Part shown: positions 1 to 8,259 of the stretch, one piece after another
Position numbering within the stretch: position 1 is the first letter of the stretch
Layout of the letters: each line of letters opens with the position of its first letter
Origin: Algisphaera agarilytica
Lineage (GTDB): Bacteria; Planctomycetota; Phycisphaerae; Phycisphaerales; Phycisphaeraceae
Direction of reading: 5' to 3'
DNA: 64,000 bases
Assembly: GCF_014207595.1 (NCBI RefSeq)
Contig: NZ_JACHGY010000001.1
Location: 3,540,212 to 3,604,211 of the forward strand
Translations under genes and position numbers: made by a program
Notes under the pieces: generated by a model
Told to the model about the DNA's origin: nothing
Database searches by the model: none
Seen by the model: only the letters and a program-made list of their open reading frames with translations

Positions 1-402
1 TGCACCGGCAACACCTGTCGCTCGCCGATGGCCGAGGTGTTGGCGAAGAAGATCCTCGAAGACCAGCCGGGTGTGGTGGTTGGCTCGGCGGGGGTTTTTG
101 CGGGGCCTGGCCAACCCGCGAGCGCCGAAGCCGTCGAGGCCATGAAGGCGATGGGGCTCGACCTCAGCCAGCACCGCTCTCAGCCGTTAACGCCCGAACT
201 CCTGGAACAGGTCGATCAGATCTACACCATGACCGAGTCCCATCGTCAGGCGGTCTTGGCACAAGCCCCCGGGGCGATCGACAAGGTTCAACGGCTAGAT
301 CTGGACGGCGACATCAGCGACCCGTTCGGTGCAAGTCTTCCGGTGTATCAAGAAACCGCCGAGCAGATCAAGCGGGCTCTGGAAGCCAGACTCAAGCAGT
401 AG
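1..402 (+). CDS. Low-molecular-weight phosphatase, YwlE-type (5' end cut by window)
   Basis: The frame is open from base 1, so the start codon lies before the window. The first visible residues are CTGNTCRSP, the CX5R-S phosphate-binding loop of low-molecular-weight phosphatases, with Cys as nucleophile and Arg for phosphate binding. The C-terminal DPFG (about residues 109-112 of the visible part) supplies the general-acid Asp. Thr at the fifth loop position (CTGNT) is the residue that in B. subtilis YwlE favours phosphoarginine; tyrosine phosphatases usually carry Ile or Leu there. A protein-arginine phosphatase is therefore more likely than a tyrosine phosphatase or arsenate reductase. Few residues appear to be missing. 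No McsB-type kinase is in the window, so the arginine-phosphate role is inference. Confidence 0.85.
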   Translation, partial: CTGNTCRSPMAEVLAKKILEDQPGVVVGSAGVFAGPGQPASAEAVEAMKAMGLDLSQHRSQPLTPELLEQVDQIYTMTESHRQAVLAQAPGAIDKVQRLDLDGDISDPFGASLPVYQETAEQIKRALEARLKQ

Positions 403-506
403 CCGGGGCGGGAAAACCAGCGCATCTTGTCGTCTCGATGGAATCGGGGTGCGGCTTTCGTCCTGCGCGTTTATGATGGAACCTTATTCCACGGAACCGC
501 CTGACT

Positions 507-1781
507 ATGCCTGATTCTGCCCACCGCGTCCGCCTCGAAGGCGTCGATTTCTCCACCGCATTCCCGACGCTGCGGCTGTTTGAATCTTTTCGGATGGCGC
601 TGCAGCCTTCGAAAATTCTTTTGGGGCTGCTGATGCTCCTGCTGATTTATTTCGGCGGGGTGGGCCTGGACTTTATCTGGGGTGAACAGCAAGGCGACAA
701 CGGCCGGACCTACCGCATCTTCGAGTCCACGCTCAATCTGGAGCTGGCTTACTTCCACGCGTTAATCAACTCTGCGGCGAGCCTGGACCTTGGACTGGCT
801 GCGCTGTCGAACCCCGCGTCGACCAGCCCGGGCATGATCGGGGCGCTCCACGGGATGATCGTGGATGCGCCCGCAAAAGTCTGGGCACAGCACCCCGCCT
901 TCTTTGTGATCCTCGTCTCCTACGTCCTCACCATCAAGATGGTGCTTGGCGGAGCGATCGCCCGGCTCGCGGCGACTCAGGCCTGCGGCGGGATAAACGT
1001 GGGCCTCTTCGAAACGGCACGATTCACCGGTCCCCGCGTGGTCTGGTACGTGGTGTCTCCGCTGATCCCGCTTTTCGTCGCGGGGGTTATCTGGCTCGTG
1101 CTGGCGGTGTCGGGTTGGGTCTTGTTCAACCTGCCGGGGCTGAACGTGATCGGCGGATTGCTGTTCTGGCTGATGCTGTTTGGCGGGTTTGTGGCGGCGT
1201 GCTGCGTGGTGTTCGCCGCGTTGGGCTCGGGGATGTTGCCGTCGGCGCTCGCGGTCGAAGGCACCGATGCGTTTGACGTGGTGTCTCGAGTCTTCACCTT
1301 CCTGCTGTACCGCCCGGTGCGTTACCTGATCCTCACGGCGGTCATGCTGGTCTACGGCGCTTTCACCTATCTCATCGTGGGCTTGATTGTGTTCCTGACC
1401 CTGTGGTTCACCCGCTCCGCCGCGGGCATCTGGGTGGACGGCTTTGATCAGCTGCTTCCGGTGGCTCAACTCGGCCAGCCTCTGGGGGCACTCGACACCG
1501 AAGGCCTGTCGACCTCCGAGAAAGCCACGTCGTGGCTGATCCGCGTCTGGTCGGCGCTCTTGTTTGGCGTCTCCATCGCTTACGCCGCCAGCTACTTCTT
1601 TACGGCTCAGACGTGGCTTTACCTGCTGCTCCGCCGTGATGTCGACGGCACCGACTTCGAGGAATACGCGGCGGAAGAAGATGCGGGGCGAACCGTCGTC
1701 CCGTCCTCGGCGACGGCCAGTGAAAAGATCGATCCCGATGGGCCCGGCGACACCGGCAGCCAAGACGATGCGGATGCATAA
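507..1781 (+). CDS. Polytopic membrane protein of unknown function
   Basis: A 424-residue protein with roughly six to seven hydrophobic segments: near residues 33-50, 125-150, 175-210, 212-240, 265-300 and 345-370. There is an acidic hydrophilic C-terminal tail. The early part is amphipathic and contains DFIWGEQQGDNGRTY. I do not recognise a named family. Its stop codon overlaps the start of the binding-protein gene behind it, so the two are probably co-transcribed. A role in membrane assembly or transport is possible but nothing in the sequence proves it. Confidence 0.7.
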   Translation: MPDSAHRVRLEGVDFSTAFPTLRLFESFRMALQPSKILLGLLMLLLIYFGGVGLDFIWGEQQGDNGRTYRIFESTLNLELAYFHALINSAASLDLGLAALSNPASTSPGMIGALHGMIVDAPAKVWAQHPAFFVILVSYVLTIKMVLGGAIARLAATQACGGINVGLFETARFTGPRVVWYVVSPLIPLFVAGVIWLVLAVSGWVLFNLPGLNVIGGLLFWLMLFGGFVAACCVVFAALGSGMLPSALAVEGTDAFDVVSRVFTFLLYRPVRYLILTAVMLVYGAFTYLIVGLIVFLTLWFTRSAAGIWVDGFDQLLPVAQLGQPLGALDTEGLSTSEKATSWLIRVWSALLFGVSIAYAASYFFTAQTWLYLLLRRDVDGTDFEEYAAEEDAGRTVVPSSATASEKIDPDGPGDTGSQDDADA

Positions 1782-2691
1782 CCCCACGCGCCGCGGTTTC
1801 CTGGCGGGTTGGTTGTTCCTTCTGGTCAGCCTTGGATTGATGTCCTGCGGCGAGCCGCGGGAAGCCGGTTTCTCCGACGATCAGCTCCGCATTGTTTCGC
1901 TTGCCCCCGCCATCACGCACACGCTCAATGAAATCGGCTTGCGCGACGCGATCGTCGCGGTGGGCGAGGGCGATGAACTGGCGGCTTTGGGGACGCCCAG
2001 CCTCGGCCGGTATGTCGATCTGGACCTTGAGCGACTGGCCACGTTGGCTCCGACACATGTGCTTGCCATGACCGGGCAGGCCGGTCTGCCCGAAGGTGTG
2101 AATCGGATGGCCGGGCAGGGGCGTTTTGTGTTGGTGGACCTGGCGTATCCGGGTGGCGTGGAGAGCAGCATCGGATTTATCGATGAGGTCGGCGCAGCCA
2201 TCGACCGGGAGGACCGCACGTCACCGTTGACGCAGGGCATGCGAGAACGCCTGGCGGCGATCGCGGAGCTGACCGCGGAGCGTGAGCGTCCGAGGGCGCT
2301 AATGGTTTTTAATCTGGAACGCGTCATGGCGTCGGGGCCAAACACGGTCAACGACGCGTTGCTGCAGATCGCGGGAGGAGAAAACGCCGCTTCGGAAGCG
2401 ACCGTGACCGCGCCGGTTTACGACCGCGAGGCCTTGCGGGCGTTGGCCCCCGAAGTCATCTTCTTGCTCATGCCCGGCGAGCCGCCCCTCGACGGGGCGG
2501 ACGATCCCCGGCTGTCGGGATTGCGTGGCTTGGGCATCCCGGCCGTGGAGAACGAACGGGTGTATCTGCTCAACGACCCGGCGGTGCTGATCCCCGGCCC
2601 GTCGATGGTCTATACGGCGGTGTCGATGGCGGTTGCCTTGCACCCTGACCTTGCGGAACCGATCGCGGAGGTTTTCCGTGACCACCCGTGA
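1774..2691 (+). CDS. ABC transporter substrate-binding lipoprotein, BtuF/FecB type
   Basis: About 305 residues. The N-terminus contains TRRGFL, a twin-arginine-like motif, then a hydrophobic stretch ending in the lipobox LMSC, so it is probably an exported lipoprotein. After the signal the sequence RIVSLAPAITHTLNEIG is typical of the Peripla_BP_2 fold that binds cobalamin or iron chelates, and the later APEVIFLL fits the second lobe. ATG at 1774 is chosen; ATG at 1768 is equally possible. It overlaps the membrane protein in front by a few bases and the permease behind by 14 bases, a tight operon. The substrate is not readable from the sequence; B12, heme or a siderophore would all fit. Confidence 0.85.
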   Translation: MHNPTRRGFLAGWLFLLVSLGLMSCGEPREAGFSDDQLRIVSLAPAITHTLNEIGLRDAIVAVGEGDELAALGTPSLGRYVDLDLERLATLAPTHVLAMTGQAGLPEGVNRMAGQGRFVLVDLAYPGGVESSIGFIDEVGAAIDREDRTSPLTQGMRERLAAIAELTAERERPRALMVFNLERVMASGPNTVNDALLQIAGGENAASEATVTAPVYDREALRALAPEVIFLLMPGEPPLDGADDPRLSGLRGLGIPAVENERVYLLNDPAVLIPGPSMVYTAVSMAVALHPDLAEPIAEVFRDHP

Positions 2692-3736
2692 CCGTCCATC
2701 GGACTTCAAAGTGCTCGCGGCTTTGCTGGGCGTGTTTCTGCTGGCCGCGGCGTTGCGTCTGTTGATTGGCACTTCGTCTTTGGGGTTGCCCGGCGGGGAT
2801 GCAGGATGGGAAGTGTTGGCTCTGCGTGGTGATCGACTGGTGACCGCGTCACTCGTTGGCGCCGCCTTGGCGGTTGCGGGGGTCGCGTTGCAGGCGTTGC
2901 TGCGGAACCCCTTGGCGGAGCCGTTCATCCTGGGGCTGTCGACTGGGGCGGCGGCGGGGATGGTGGGGCAGCGTCTGCTGGCCGCGGCACTCGGGGTCTC
3001 GTTGGGATTCGGTTTCGGTGGGGCGGCGTTGGGGGCGGGGGTATGCATGATGATCGTGTACCTCGCCAGCCAACGGCACGGGGTGCTGGACCCGTTGGGG
3101 CTGTTGTTGACGGGGGTGGTGCTGAGCACGATCAGCGGAGCGTTGATCATGCTCGCGGTGCATCTTCGGCCGGATCTGCTCCGCGTGGAATTGAGCCAGT
3201 GGATGATGGGGTATCTCAGTGAGGATCGCGGGGCGGTGGTGTCGTGGGGGCGTGGCCTGCTCGACCGGGATGCGGGTTGGCGGGTCGGCTTGCCCTGGGT
3301 GTTTTTCGTGGTGGCGGGAATCTTCGGGCTGGGGCTGGGGTATCTGCTGCGTCAGGCCAAGGCGATGGACCTCGCGACGCTGTCGAGCGTTGAGGCGCGG
3401 GCGTTGGGGGTGAACCTCCACCGCTTGCGGCGGGGCTTGTTTGGTGTGTCGTGTCTTCTTGCAGCCGGTGCGGTGGTGCTGGCGGGGCCGATTGCGTTCG
3501 TGGGCCTGGTGTGTCCTCACGTCGCCAGGCTGCTCGTTGGGCCGAGGCACCGCGGGTTGCTCTGGAGCTCGGCGTTGCTGGGCGCGACGCTGGTAATCCT
3601 GGCCGACACGGTCGGAGCCGAGCTGGCGCGTCGTCTGGGCGTGGGGGTGGTTCCGCTGGGTGTGTTCACCGCGATCGTTGGCGGCGGTGCTTTTCTCTGG
3701 ATGCTAAGACCGCACCTCGGGCGTGGGGTCGAGTGA
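2678..3736 (+). CDS. FecCD/BtuC-type ABC transporter permease
   Basis: About 352 residues of very hydrophobic sequence with roughly ten membrane helices, the size and pattern of the FecCD family. The family-typical LVGAALAVAGVALQALLRNP lies near residues 50-70, and GPIAFVGLVCPHVARLLVG near 270-290. GTG at 2678 is preferred because GGAG lies at 2667-2670; the longer frame from 2633 would run deep into the binding-protein gene. It forms the membrane channel of an importer with the lipoprotein in front. The usual ATPase (BtuD/FecE type) does not follow; pyrF comes next, so the ATPase must be elsewhere. Confidence 0.88.
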   Translation: MTTRDRPSDFKVLAALLGVFLLAAALRLLIGTSSLGLPGGDAGWEVLALRGDRLVTASLVGAALAVAGVALQALLRNPLAEPFILGLSTGAAAGMVGQRLLAAALGVSLGFGFGGAALGAGVCMMIVYLASQRHGVLDPLGLLLTGVVLSTISGALIMLAVHLRPDLLRVELSQWMMGYLSEDRGAVVSWGRGLLDRDAGWRVGLPWVFFVVAGIFGLGLGYLLRQAKAMDLATLSSVEARALGVNLHRLRRGLFGVSCLLAAGAVVLAGPIAFVGLVCPHVARLLVGPRHRGLLWSSALLGATLVILADTVGAELARRLGVGVVPLGVFTAIVGGGAFLWMLRPHLGRGVE

Positions 3737-3778
3737 GCGGGAAGAACGATCCGCAAGTTTGGGTTAGCATAATCCGCG

Positions 3779-4669
3779 ATGACCGAATCAGATAAGACGC
3801 ATCATGCCGCTGACCGACTGATCGAGGCGTGCCGTAGCAAAGGCGCCCCGGTGTGTGTGGGTATCGATCCCGTGTTGAACAAGTTGCCCGATAGCCTCGG
3901 CGGTCTCGAGCCGATCGCGGCGATCGAGAAGTTTTCGCTGGAAGTGATCGAGGCCGTGGCCGAGCACGTCCCGGCGATCAAGCCGCAGATCGCGTGCTTC
4001 GAGCGCTACGGCAGCGAAGGCTACGCGGTGTACGAGCGGGTGGCCACCGCGGGTCGCGAGGCGGGCTTGTTCGTCATCGGCGACGCCAAACGCGGCGACA
4101 TCGGCACCAGCTCGGCGCACTACGCCTCGGGCCTGCTGGTGGGCGAGGAAGACAGCGCGGTGGGTTGCGATGCCCTGACCGTGAACACCTACCTCGGCAT
4201 GGACGGCATCGAGCCGTTCTTCAAAGCGGCAGCGGCCACGGGCAAAGGGCTGTTTGCTCTGGTCCGGACGTCCAACCCCGGCGGCGACAAGCTCCAGGGG
4301 CTCCGGCTGGAAGATGGCCGGAGCGTCGCGGAGGCGGTGGCGGATCAGGTGGCCGATCTGGGGTGTGGTGAACTCGGCTCCAGCGGGTACTCCCTGCTGG
4401 GCGCGGTGGTGGGTGCGACCAAGCCCGAGGACGCCGTGTCGCTGCGGCAACGCATGCCCCAGCAGATTTTCCTGGTCCCCGGCTTCGGGGCGCAGGGCGG
4501 TTCGGCGGACGACGTGCGGGCCTGCTTCAAGCCCGACGGAACGGGGGCGATCATCACGGCGAGCCGTTCGGTGATCTACGCCTACAACCCGGCCGACACC
4601 GATTGGCCCGACGCGGTGACCCAGGCGGCGATTGACTTGAAACGGCAGATCGCCGAAATCCTGTCCTGA
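3779..4669 (+). CDS. pyrF: Orotidine 5'-phosphate decarboxylase (type 2)
   Basis: A 296-residue cytosolic enzyme converting OMP to UMP in the last step of de novo pyrimidine synthesis. The catalytic signature DAKRGDIGTSS is at about residues 102-112, with the Asp-Lys pair of the active site. The N-terminal CVGIDPVLNKLP and the late FLVPGFGAQGG phosphate-binding segment are also present. Length and motifs match the longer type 2 PyrF rather than the 230-residue type 1. It follows the permease by 42 bases and may be transcribed with it, but no functional link is evident. Confidence 0.95.
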   Translation: MTESDKTHHAADRLIEACRSKGAPVCVGIDPVLNKLPDSLGGLEPIAAIEKFSLEVIEAVAEHVPAIKPQIACFERYGSEGYAVYERVATAGREAGLFVIGDAKRGDIGTSSAHYASGLLVGEEDSAVGCDALTVNTYLGMDGIEPFFKAAAATGKGLFALVRTSNPGGDKLQGLRLEDGRSVAEAVADQVADLGCGELGSSGYSLLGAVVGATKPEDAVSLRQRMPQQIFLVPGFGAQGGSADDVRACFKPDGTGAIITASRSVIYAYNPADTDWPDAVTQAAIDLKRQIAEILS

Positions 4670-4813
4670 CGCGGGTTGTCGAGTCAATGAGTTCGCAGCC
4701 TGCCCCGCTTATGCGACTCCTCCGCCTTCGATTCTCAACAACGAACAACTGCCATCTGCCATACTTGTTGTCGGCAAGTCCCGCCCGAACCCAGTTAACC
4801 CGTGAGGAATTCA

Positions 4814-5467
4814 ATGCATTCCATGTTCAACGATCTTCTGACTGCTGTTCCGATCACCGCCGCTTTGAGTGGCAACCTGATCGCCACCTTGATCTTCGTC
4901 GCGATTCTCGTGGTCCTCGGTTTCATCGTGATCGGGATGTACAACAAGCTGGTGTCTTTCCGTGAGCGGAGCAAGAACGCGTTCGCCCAGATCGATGTCC
5001 AACTCGAACGGCGTTACGACCTGATCCCCAACCTCGTCGAGACCGCCAAGGGCTACATGGCCCACGAAAAGGAAACCCTTGAATCCGTGATGGCGGCCCG
5101 CGCCTCGGCGACCCAGGCCCGTGTCCACGTCGGCGGCGACCCCAGCAACATGGCGGCCATGGGCGAGCTCGCCTCGGCGGAAGGCGCTCTCACCGGTGCG
5201 CTCGGGCGCCTGATGGCCGTGGCCGAGGCCTACCCGGACCTCAAGGCCAACCAGAACATGATGCAGCTCACCGAAGAGCTGACCGCGACGGAAAACAAGG
5301 TCGCCTTCGCTCGCCAGGGCTACAACGACGCCGCGACCCGGTACAACGAGTACAAGCAGCAGTTCCCGCCGGTGCTCATCGCCAACATCTTCGGCTTCAG
5401 CGACTCGGCGTATCTCGATCTGGACGACAGCCCCGAGAAACGCGAAGCGGTCAAGGTTCAGTTTTAA
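4814..5467 (+). CDS. lemA: LemA family membrane protein
   Basis: About 217 residues. One hydrophobic segment near residues 15-35 anchors the protein. It is followed by the family signature: YNKLVSFRERSKNAFAQIDV, LERRYDLIPNLVETAKGY and helical repeats to the C-terminus. ATG 4814 is preferred over GTG 4802 because GAGG sits just upstream of it. The biochemical role of LemA is not settled. The gene is directly followed, 21 bases later, by an M48 metalloprotease, a common LemA/HtpX-like pairing in bacteria that suggests membrane protein quality control. Confidence 0.93.
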   Translation: MHSMFNDLLTAVPITAALSGNLIATLIFVAILVVLGFIVIGMYNKLVSFRERSKNAFAQIDVQLERRYDLIPNLVETAKGYMAHEKETLESVMAARASATQARVHVGGDPSNMAAMGELASAEGALTGALGRLMAVAEAYPDLKANQNMMQLTEELTATENKVAFARQGYNDAATRYNEYKQQFPPVLIANIFGFSDSAYLDLDDSPEKREAVKVQF

Positions 5468-5488
5468 TCCGACGCCGCACCCGAGCCT

Positions 5489-7483
5489 ATGGACTTTTTT
5501 GATCACCAGGATGTCGCCCGCAAGAAGACCGGCCGGCTGGTCTTGCTGATGTTCCTCGCGGTGGTTTCCATCATCGCGCTGATCTACGGCGTGGTGCTGA
5601 TCGCTGCGATCCAGCTCCAGGGGCAGTCGGTTTCGTCGGGCGCAAACGGCGTGCACAGCTTCGGCACACCCGACTTGCCCTACCTCACGCTCCTGGGTGC
5701 CACCGCGGTCGGCGTGCTTGTCGTGGTGGGTAGCGGCTCGCTCTTCAAGACCAGTCAACTCTCGGCGGGCGGCCGGGTGGTGGCCGAGTCGATGGGTGGG
5801 CGGGTGATCGAGACAGACACGACCGATCCCGACGAGCGGCGGGTGCTCAACGTGGTCCACGAGATGGCGATCGCGTCGGGGGCACCGGTGCCCGCGGTCT
5901 ACATCATGGATCAGGAAAACGCGATTAACGCCTTTGCTGCGGGATGGTCGCTCGACGACGCCGTGATCGGCGTCACACGCGGCTGCGTGCAGCAGCTTAC
6001 CCGTGATGAATTGCAGGGCGTGATCGCTCACGAGTTCAGCCACATCCTCAACGGCGATATGCGGATCAACCTCCGCCTGGTGGGCGTGATCTTCGGGATC
6101 CTCGTCATCAGCGTGATCGGCGGGGTGGTGATGCGGTCGATCTTCTACTCCGGCGGAACCCGGCGACGCAGCAGCAACAACAAAGACGGCGGCGGGGCGG
6201 TCATCGCGATCTTCCTGCTGGGCCTGGCGATGTACATCATCGGCTACGTCGGCGTGTTCTTCGGCCGGCTGATCCAGGCGGCGATCTCACGGCAGCGGGA
6301 ATTCCTGGCCGACGCCTCGGCCGTGCAGTTCACCCGCAACCCCGACGGCATCGCGGGAGCGCTCAAACGCATCGGGGGATATTCCGCGGGCAGCAAGATG
6401 CAGAGCGCCCACGCCATCGAACACAGCCACATGTTCTTCGGCAGCGCCGTGACGAGCTACCTCGGCGGTGCGTTGGCAACCCACCCGCCCCTGCCCGAAC
6501 GTATCCGACGGATCGATCCGAGTTGGGAAGGCGGATACCCCGAAGAGCGGCACATCGCTCAGCACTGCGAAAGCCTCGCGGCAGGAGCCGCGGGTTTTGC
6601 TGGGGCTTCGGTGGCGGATGAAAAGCCCAGCCAACCGAGCGCGGCGATGGGGTTCTCGCCAAGCGAAGGCACGGCTTCGGCGTTTGAGCAGATCGGCGCC
6701 TTGACCCCCTCGCACATCCATCACGCTCAGCATCTGATCGATGCGATGCCCAATGTCCTGCGTTCTGCGGCACAGACCTCGACCGGTGCACAGGCGGTGA
6801 TCTTCGCACTGCTTCTGGATCGCAAGGACGGCGGGACCCGGGCCAACCAGCTTGCGTATCTCGATGCCAAGTCGCTCGGGCCGGTCGCGGCTTTGACTCA
6901 TCGGTTGGCGGAACCGGCCGGCGAGCTGAAGACCGAGATGCGTTTGCCGCTGGTCGATCTGGCCCTGCCCGCACTGTCCCGGCTGCAGCCCCAGGCCTTG
7001 GAGCAATGGTTCGTCCACCTCGATGCGCTGGTCGCGGCCGACCAGCGGTTGGATTTGTTCGAGTGGGCTTTGCGGCAGGTGGTTTGGCGCCATCTGGCCG
7101 CGCCGTCTCGTGGCGGCGGGGGCAAGAAAAAGCTCGCGTCCGGTCGGAACGCGTTGTCCGTGGTCTTGTCGGTCCTCTCGCGGGTCGGGGCGGGTAACGC
7201 GCGGGATGCGTCGCGGGCCTTCGAGGCGGCGGCGGAGCACGTCCCCCAGCTGGGGCTCGAACTGTTGCCCTCAGAGAGCGTTTCGATGTCACGGCTGACC
7301 GAAGCGGTGGACGAGCTCTCGGGCCTGGAGCCCAAGTCCCAGCGGCTGGCGATCGAGGCGTGCGCCTCCGCGATCGCCTCGGATCGCCAGGTGACCGCAC
7401 GGGAAAGCGAGCTGTTCCGGGCGGTCGTGGAAACGCTCGGGGTGCCGGTTCCTCCGCTGCTCCCGGGGCAGAAACTCATCTGA
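5489..7483 (+). CDS. M48 family membrane zinc metalloprotease with long C-terminal domain
   Basis: A 664-residue protein. Two membrane segments lie near residues 12-38 and 62-82. The zinc-binding HEFSH follows near residue 181, then two more hydrophobic segments. The third ligand Glu is in REFLADAS near residue 270. This order is that of HtpX/Ste24-like proteases. Normal HtpX has about 290 residues; here some 340 extra residues follow. The last part (AIEACASAIASDRQVTARES) resembles the acidic helical TerB fold, but this is only a resemblance. It is probably co-transcribed with lemA and likely degrades damaged membrane proteins. Confidence 0.9.
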   Translation: MDFFDHQDVARKKTGRLVLLMFLAVVSIIALIYGVVLIAAIQLQGQSVSSGANGVHSFGTPDLPYLTLLGATAVGVLVVVGSGSLFKTSQLSAGGRVVAESMGGRVIETDTTDPDERRVLNVVHEMAIASGAPVPAVYIMDQENAINAFAAGWSLDDAVIGVTRGCVQQLTRDELQGVIAHEFSHILNGDMRINLRLVGVIFGILVISVIGGVVMRSIFYSGGTRRRSSNNKDGGGAVIAIFLLGLAMYIIGYVGVFFGRLIQAAISRQREFLADASAVQFTRNPDGIAGALKRIGGYSAGSKMQSAHAIEHSHMFFGSAVTSYLGGALATHPPLPERIRRIDPSWEGGYPEERHIAQHCESLAAGAAGFAGASVADEKPSQPSAAMGFSPSEGTASAFEQIGALTPSHIHHAQHLIDAMPNVLRSAAQTSTGAQAVIFALLLDRKDGGTRANQLAYLDAKSLGPVAALTHRLAEPAGELKTEMRLPLVDLALPALSRLQPQALEQWFVHLDALVAADQRLDLFEWALRQVVWRHLAAPSRGGGGKKKLASGRNALSVVLSVLSRVGAGNARDASRAFEAAAEHVPQLGLELLPSESVSMSRLTEAVDELSGLEPKSQRLAIEACASAIASDRQVTARESELFRAVVETLGVPVPPLLPGQKLI

Positions 7484-7611
7484 CAGGCCGAACGCAAAGT
7501 TGGGCTTGGGGCGTGTCGCGTGGGGGAGGTGAATCCTTTAGAATCAGGCGATTCGCTGGCGGTGCCGGGGTCTTTCCCGGCAGACATTCTCGCACCCCAA
7601 GGTCTATGCCC

Positions 7612-8031
7612 ATGAACACCCCGGTCTTTTCTTCACTCTGCCTGACGGGTCTGCTGACCCTGTCGTTTGGATGCAGCCAAGTCAACCGTCTCTACGAGCA
7701 AGACACCGGCGAGATGGCCGAGGTCCCCGGTCCGCCGCCCGCAGAGACCTCCTCGCAGTACGCTGCGGAAGAGGATGTGGCGTTCATCGAGCCGATGGAC
7801 GCGGGTGATGAGGACGCGATGCTTTCCGACGATGTGGATGCGATCGAGCCGCTGCCCGAACCCGAGCCCGCGGCCCCCCGCACCTACACCATCCAGAAGG
7901 GCGACTCCTTCTGGAAGATCGCCAAATCGGTCTACGGCGACCCGATGCGCATGAAAGACATCGAAGCGGCCAACCCCGATATCGACCCCAAAAAACTGAA
8001 AATCGGCGACGAAATCATTCTGCCCGAGTGA
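7612..8031 (+). CDS. LysM-domain lipoprotein
   Basis: About 139 residues. A short signal peptide ends at a likely lipidation Cys in TLSFGC; the lipobox is loose. A Pro/Glu/Asp-rich linker of about 70 residues follows. The C-terminal LysM domain runs from RTYTIQKGDSFWKIAKSVYG to KKLKIGDEIILP. LysM domains bind peptidoglycan or other GlcNAc polymers, so this is probably an envelope protein bridging membrane and wall. ATG 7606 is an alternative start; AAGG at 7599-7602 spaces better with 7612. Confidence 0.85.
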   Translation: MNTPVFSSLCLTGLLTLSFGCSQVNRLYEQDTGEMAEVPGPPPAETSSQYAAEEDVAFIEPMDAGDEDAMLSDDVDAIEPLPEPEPAAPRTYTIQKGDSFWKIAKSVYGDPMRMKDIEAANPDIDPKKLKIGDEIILPE

Positions 8032-8064
8032 TTCCCGACCGAGGGCGTTGCAGTGCGGTCTGAA

Positions 8065-8123
8065 CGTATTGCCCTGTCGGCTACCCCGGGTGCCAGCCCC
8101 GTCGAGACGGGGCTGGCAATACG
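8065..8123 (+). promoter_or_regulatory. Extended overlapping hairpin in front of the SSS symporter
   Basis: A 12-bp perfect stem, TGCCAGCCCCGT (8091-8102) with its complement at 8107-8118, encloses the loop CGAG. The last four bases of the right arm also belong to GGCAATACG (8115-8123), which pairs perfectly with CGTATTGCC at 8065-8073. The two pairings share bases and so compete, or stack as one bulged stem. No T-run follows, so it is not a standard intrinsic terminator. The element lies between the LysM gene and the symporter and could end transcription, stabilise RNA or act as an attenuator. Confidence 0.5.
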
Positions 8124-8259
8124 ATACTCAGCAAGTAAACTATTTAAGTTCGCTGTGCCCGCTTCGTGTATCTCAGTTTGCCACGAACATACGACTGTCT
8201 TCTGCCGCGTCAGGCATCCGCCACCCAATCCTGCCATCTCTTCTTGAACAGGCTCACAC

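Noticed and set aside
4670..4813. A fifth mirrored array between pyrF and lemA
   Set aside because: Some inverted similarity around GTTG/CAAC words but no tandem units and no start at the stop codon.
4811..6043. Long leftward open frame over lemA and the M48 gene
   Set aside because: Antisense shadow of GC-rich coding DNA, no family motif, low-complexity His/Arg/Asp composition.
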